From assembly GCA_003452915.1 (NCBI GenBank), contig DMMZ01000027.1, forward strand, positions 16,233-80,232: a stretch of DNA of 64,000 nucleotides. The letters are read 5' to 3'. Positions 60,693-64,000 of this stretch are shown here, piece by piece (the stretch's first letter is position 1; every line of letters starts with the position of its first letter). Below the pieces are notes generated by a model. It was not told where the DNA came from. It saw only the letters and a program-made list of their open reading frames with translations, and did not search any database. Source of the DNA: Clostridiales bacterium (lineage in GTDB: Bacteria; Bacillota; Clostridia; Oscillospirales; CAG-382). Made by a program: the position numbers and the translations under genes.

Positions 60693-61109
60693 ATGCAGTT
60701 AGAAATCGGCTCGGCAGTAAAGGGCAAGGTATCCGGTATTACTAAATTTGGAGCATTTATTGCACTAGAAGGCGGTATGACCGGATTAGTACATATTTCT
60801 GAGATTTCCAAGGATTTTGTCAACGACATAAATACATTTCTCAAAGTCGATCAAGAGGTTGAAGCAATAGTTCTGTCAATTGATGAGAAAGGCAGAATTG
60901 CTCTTTCGTTAAGGCGTTTTACTGAACAACAAAAAAACAGGACAGATATATCTCCTGCTGATTTTTTTGCAAAGCATGAACCGCCTACTCAGAATTTTGA
61001 GGATATGATGCATAAGTTTAAGACTATAAGCGATGATAAAATGAGCGACCTCAAAAAAGGTGTTCAAGCAAAACGCGGAGTAAGTTTTAAAAAAGGTAAA
61101 AAACCGTAA
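60693..61109 (+). CDS. S1 RNA-binding domain protein (GSP13/YugI-like)
   Basis: 138 residues. A single S1 domain at 1-75 ('EIGSAVKGKVSGITKFGAFI', 'GLVHISEISKDFVND', 'VLSIDEKGRIALSLRR') is followed by a charged, Lys-rich tail. Such proteins associate with ribosomes in Firmicutes. It has its own SD (CGGAGG) and lies 138 nt after sigF. Confidence 0.88.
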   Translation: MQLEIGSAVKGKVSGITKFGAFIALEGGMTGLVHISEISKDFVNDINTFLKVDQEVEAIVLSIDEKGRIALSLRRFTEQQKNRTDISPADFFAKHEPPTQNFEDMMHKFKTISDDKMSDLKKGVQAKRGVSFKKGKKP

Positions 61110-61120
61110 AAATTATATTC

Positions 61121-61147
61121 GGGTGATTAATTTCACCCTTTTATTTT
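61121..61147 (+). terminator. Weak terminator after the S1 gene
   Basis: GGGTGA-TTAATT-TCACCC then TTTTATTTTT; only six base pairs. Confidence 0.6.
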
Positions 61148-61179
61148 TATACATGATTCTTTTATAAGGATGATAAAAA

Positions 61180-62016
61180 ATGAGAATAATAAATGTATCA
61201 GAGGTTACAAAAGCGATTAAACAACTTTTTATCAATGCAAATTATATTTTACCAGAGGATGTATTGTTAAAATTAAAGGAATTCAAAGAAAAAGAACAAA
61301 ATCAGACAGCTAAAAATATACTTTCGATATTAGAAGAAAATGCGGAAGCTGCACGTATAGATGATGTTCCCATTTGTCAGGATACAGGGATGGCAGTTGT
61401 CTTTGCAGAAATTGGTCAGGATGTTTACTTTGAAGGCGGGTTATTTACCGATGCAGTAAACGAGGGTGTTCGTCACGCGTATAAAGAAGGTGCGTTGCGT
61501 AAATCGGTTGTTGGTGACCCAATAAGCAGGATAAATACAGGGGACAATACTCCTGCTGTAATATACACAGAGCTTGTTAAGGGTGATAAAATCAAACTTA
61601 CCGCACTTCCAAAGGGTTTTGGAAGTGAGAATATGAGCAGACAAATGATGTTCACCCCATCGGCAACCGAAAAGGATATTATAAATTTTGTAACAGAAAC
61701 TGTTATACTTGCAGGAGGTAACCCATGTCCGCCAATTGTAATCGGTATAGGATTGGGTGGAACTTTCGATTATTCCTGTGTACTTGCAAAAAAAGCTCTT
61801 TCACGAAAAATTGGGATCGGTAACGGTATACATACCGATTTAGCGGAAAGAATACTTGAGGAAGTAAATAAAACAGGTGTGGGTGTTCAGGGGCTTGGTG
61901 GTTCAACAACCGCACTCGGGGTTAATATCGAAAGTTATCCGACACATATTGCCTCTCTTCCTGTTGCTGTAAATATTTCCTGTCATGTAACAAGGCATTC
62001 ATCAATAATTATTTGA
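61180..62016 (+). CDS. Class I fumarate hydratase, alpha subunit
   Basis: 278 residues. 'DDVPICQDTGMAVVFAEIGQ', 'NTGDNTPAVIYTELVKGDKI', 'AGGNPCPPIVIGIGLGGTFD' and 'GVGVQGLGGSTTALGVNIES' hold the cluster cysteines and substrate loops of the two-subunit iron-sulfur fumarase (or the related L-tartrate dehydratase TtdA). The partner beta subunit, usually the next gene, is missing here; hpf with its own promoter follows. Substrate assignment between fumarate and tartrate is uncertain. Confidence 0.88.
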   Translation: MRIINVSEVTKAIKQLFINANYILPEDVLLKLKEFKEKEQNQTAKNILSILEENAEAARIDDVPICQDTGMAVVFAEIGQDVYFEGGLFTDAVNEGVRHAYKEGALRKSVVGDPISRINTGDNTPAVIYTELVKGDKIKLTALPKGFGSENMSRQMMFTPSATEKDIINFVTETVILAGGNPCPPIVIGIGLGGTFDYSCVLAKKALSRKIGIGNGIHTDLAERILEEVNKTGVGVQGLGGSTTALGVNIESYPTHIASLPVAVNISCHVTRHSSIII

Positions 62017-62022
62017 TTTAAC

Positions 62023-62052
62023 TTGACAAAATTAAAGGTATTATGGTAATAT
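62023..62052 (+). promoter_or_regulatory. Sigma-A promoter of hpf
   Basis: TTGACA at 62023-62028, 18 bases, TAATAT at 62047-62052; about 110 nt before hpf. Confidence 0.7.
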
Positions 62053-62158
62053 ATAGATGTAAAAAATAGTGTCTATTTTATATATCAACATAATATAAAC
62101 GCTATTTTACGTTACACACAGACAGAAACTCTACAATAAATACAAAGGAGAAACTGTT

Positions 62159-62680
62159 ATGACGACGAAAATTATCACAAAGAAGTTCACTCTTACTGAT
62201 GATGTTAAAGCGAGGTTACAGAAAAAGCTTAAAAAGCTTGACAAGTTTTTTCCTTCGGACACAGAAGCTGTCGTAACTCTGGAAAGTCAGAGAACCGGCG
62301 AACGGGTTGAGATCACAATCCACCGCAATGGCTCTATTTTCAGAGCAGAAGAAGCTGACAAGGATTATATGTGTGCACTTGACAAAGCTGTAGATGCTAT
62401 AGAGCGTCAAATCAGAAAGAATCGCACGCGTCTCGCAAAGAAAATCTACATGCAAAAGGATTTTTTCACACAGGAGGAATTTTCTGAGGCTGAGGAAGAA
62501 TTTAAAATCAGTAAAGTCAAGAAGTTTAACATCATTCCTATGAATGTTGAGGAAGCTATACTTCAGATGAATCTACTGTCACATAACTTTTTTCTGTTCA
62601 GGAATGCCGAGTCCGGTGAATTGAATGTAGTTTATAAACGTAAAGAAAACGATTATGGTATTATAGAACCTACCGAATAA
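62159..62680 (+). CDS. hpf: Ribosome hibernation promoting factor, long form
   Basis: 173 residues. N-terminal domain ('FTLTDDVKARLQKKLKKLDK', 'VEITIHRNGSIFRAEEADKD', 'YMCALDKAVDAIERQIRKNR') and C-terminal dimerisation domain ('PMNVEEAILQMNLLSHNFFL', 'FRNAESGELNVVYKRKENDY'). The long form makes 100S ribosome dimers in stationary phase. SD AAAGGAG precedes the ATG. It has its own promoter and terminator. Confidence 0.96.
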   Translation: MTTKIITKKFTLTDDVKARLQKKLKKLDKFFPSDTEAVVTLESQRTGERVEITIHRNGSIFRAEEADKDYMCALDKAVDAIERQIRKNRTRLAKKIYMQKDFFTQEEFSEAEEEFKISKVKKFNIIPMNVEEAILQMNLLSHNFFLFRNAESGELNVVYKRKENDYGIIEPTE

Positions 62681-62716
62681 ATAGAATTTTTATAATTATT
62701 AAAATAAATTAGCTTG

Positions 62717-62741
62717 AATGCGGCTTTACAGCCGCATTTTT
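62717..62741 (+). terminator. Terminator of hpf
   Basis: AATGCGGC-TTTACA-GCCGCATT then TTT; 8-base-pair stem 36 nt after the stop. Confidence 0.85.
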
Positions 62742-62767
62742 GACGATAATATAAAGGAAATAATCAG

Positions 62768-63907
62768 ATGGAATTTGTTGCAACCTGTTTGTTTGGACTC
62801 GAACGCCTTGTTGGAGAAGATATAGACGCACTAGGATATAAACGCACCGGGACTATTGACGGTAGGGTTACATTTAACGCACCAGATGAAATCAGCGCTG
62901 AATGTATTGCACGCTGTAATATATTCTTCAGATATGCCGAGCGTCTTTATATCAAACTTGGTGAATTTAAAGCATTTACTTTTGAGGACCTATACCAAGG
63001 CACAAAATCACTGCCGTGGGAATCCTTTATCGGAAAAAATGATATGTTCCCCGTTAAGGGACATTCGATAAAATCAAAGTTGTTTTCTGTACCCGACTGC
63101 CAGAAAATAGTAAAAAAAGCTGTTGTAGACAAACTTTCGGCAATATATAAAATCAAACAGTTCCCAGAAAGCGGAATTAAATATCAGATAGAATTCTTTA
63201 TTCTTGACGATAAAGTAATGCTTATGATAGATACCAGCGGTGATAGTCTGCACAAGCGCGGTTACCGCAAATACGGAAATATTGCACCATTGCGTGAAAC
63301 CTTGGCCGCTGCAATGGTTAATTTATCACGCCCGAGAGAAAACGTAATTTTAGTCGATCCATTATGTGGCTCGGGTACTATATTGATCGAAGCAGCACTT
63401 TTGATTACCAACACTGCACCTGGATTAAATCGTGCTTTTATCTCGGAAGAATTTCCATATGTACCTCATTCGGTGTGGGAGAAGGTTCGCACACAGGCAA
63501 GGGCAGCTGTCATTCCCGCAAATACAAAAATATACGGTTATGACATCGATCGCACCAGCATTGAAACGGCAAGAAGAAATGCGTCTGATGCCGGAGTATC
63601 ATCAATTATTTTATTTGAAGTCAGAGATATCAAGGATTTTCGTTCACCTGTTGAAGGAGCAAGAGGTACTGTTATAACAAATCCTCCGTATGGTGAAAGA
63701 ATGGGAGATCTGCAAAGTGCAAGAAGCTTACTTACTTTAATGGGAAAAGTGTTTTCAGTGCAGATTCCAAGCTGGCAGTTATATATAATCAGCTCTGATG
63801 AAGAACTGGAAAGACATTTTGGAAGACGAAGTGACAAAGTGAGAAAATTATATAACGGTATGATAAAATGCGGATTATATCAATATTTTAAAAATAAAAA
63901 AAAATAA
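62768..63907 (+). CDS. THUMP-domain class I RNA methyltransferase (RlmL-N/YpsC-like)
   Basis: 379 residues. An N-terminal ferredoxin-like/THUMP region (about 1-160, 'ATCLFGLERLVGEDIDALGY') is followed by a methyltransferase domain with 'LVDPLCGSGTILIEAALLIT' (SAM site) and the catalytic 'TNPPYGERMGD' (NPPY, N6-adenine or N2-guanine type). Family members methylate 23S rRNA G2445 in E. coli RlmL; Firmicute forms such as YpsC are stand-alone. SD AAAGGAA precedes the ATG. Confidence 0.92.
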   Translation: MEFVATCLFGLERLVGEDIDALGYKRTGTIDGRVTFNAPDEISAECIARCNIFFRYAERLYIKLGEFKAFTFEDLYQGTKSLPWESFIGKNDMFPVKGHSIKSKLFSVPDCQKIVKKAVVDKLSAIYKIKQFPESGIKYQIEFFILDDKVMLMIDTSGDSLHKRGYRKYGNIAPLRETLAAAMVNLSRPRENVILVDPLCGSGTILIEAALLITNTAPGLNRAFISEEFPYVPHSVWEKVRTQARAAVIPANTKIYGYDIDRTSIETARRNASDAGVSSIILFEVRDIKDFRSPVEGARGTVITNPPYGERMGDLQSARSLLTLMGKVFSVQIPSWQLYIISSDEELERHFGRRSDKVRKLYNGMIKCGLYQYFKNKKK

Positions 63908-63917
63908 AAAATCACTG

Positions 63918-63946
63918 TTGACATTTTTAATATTTATAAGTAAAAT
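63918..63946 (+). promoter_or_regulatory. Sigma-A promoter of the gene starting at 63990
   Basis: TTGACA at 63918-63923, 17 bases, TAAAAT at 63941-63946. Confidence 0.82.
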
Positions 63947-63989
63947 ATATGAGCAAAACAAAAATTTATAAATCAAGGAGGAAATTCCA

Positions 63990-64000
63990 ATGAAACTGAA
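63990..64000 (+). CDS. Start of a gene cut by the window edge
   Basis: ATG AAA CTG after AAGGAGG at the correct distance (8-9 bases) and a strong promoter at 63918-63946. Only MKL is visible, so the product cannot be named. Confidence 0.6.

Noticed and set aside
1..64000. CRISPR array or prophage
   Set aside because: No regularly spaced direct repeats and no phage structural or integrase genes were found.

Overview
The window is AT-rich DNA from a flagellated, endospore-forming member of the Clostridia (Firmicutes), most likely an Oscillospiraceae-like relative. The evidence is a clostridial fla/che-type operon, a spoIIA operon with sigma F, FMN and manganese (yybP-ykoY) riboswitches, a PdxST pathway with a MocR-type PdxR, and many TTG/GTG starts with strong Shine-Dalgarno (SD) sites. 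There is no CRISPR array, rRNA or prophage. One tRNA (Gln, TTG) is present.

Layout. 1-10804 (minus): flagellar basal body, export and hook operon flgB-flgC-fliE-fliF-fliG-fliH-fliI-fliJ-fliK-flgD-(TIGR02530 gene)-flgE-flbD-fliM, with fliM cut by the window edge. 11420-15831 (plus): fliD-fliS-(FlgN-like)-motA-motB behind a sigma-28-like promoter; motA carries an in-frame TAA. 16044-19448 (plus): an ABC exporter pair and a LytTR regulator/LiaF-like membrane protein pair, sharing an upstream motif. 19518-29009 (minus): a DUF4434 lipoprotein, an unknown protein, a secreted six-hairpin glycosidase-like protein and two large c-di-GMP proteins (PAS/GAF-GGDEF-HD-GYP). 29010-30450: decayed DNA including a probable brxL (BREX) remnant. 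30153-33896: FMN riboswitch and ribD-ribE-ribBA-ribH. 33911-36872: pdxR divergent from pdxS-pdxT. 37291-42194 (minus): mpsC, purE, a deleted purC, a DUF4914 P-loop protein and a polytopic permease-like protein. 42335-46152: manganese riboswitch, tsaC, IS3 debris, a small secreted protein and a broken Abi-like gene. 46405-51754 (minus): trmL-mnmE-mnmG-rsmG-nudix and tRNA-Gln. 51926-58790 (plus): secA, two membrane proteins, asnB. 58950-64000 (plus): spoIIAA-spoIIAB-sigF, an S1-domain protein, a fumarase alpha subunit, hpf, and a THUMP methyltransferase.

The most unusual signal is a family of about 90-155 nt structured repeats. There are four main copies plus one minimal copy, each placed immediately before a gene and in the gene's orientation (flbD, the ABC ATPase gene, the 55576 membrane protein gene, spoIIAB). 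Every main copy begins at an SD-preceded [A/T]TG-AAA start, contains a conserved core (GGTTTTGTGCC ... GGCACAATTC) with base-paired hairpins whose two arms differ together between copies, and ends with a new SD (GGAAAGG) and start codon for the downstream gene. The copies look like elements that insert just behind a start codon and supply a replacement ribosome binding site and start. Each also carries a 30-41 codon upstream ORF. In two copies that ORF stops on, or two bases before, the start of the downstream gene.

Several otherwise conserved genes are broken by small lesions: motA (nonsense), purC and the Abi-like gene (short deletions with frameshift). These could be real decay or sequence errors, and should be checked on reads.
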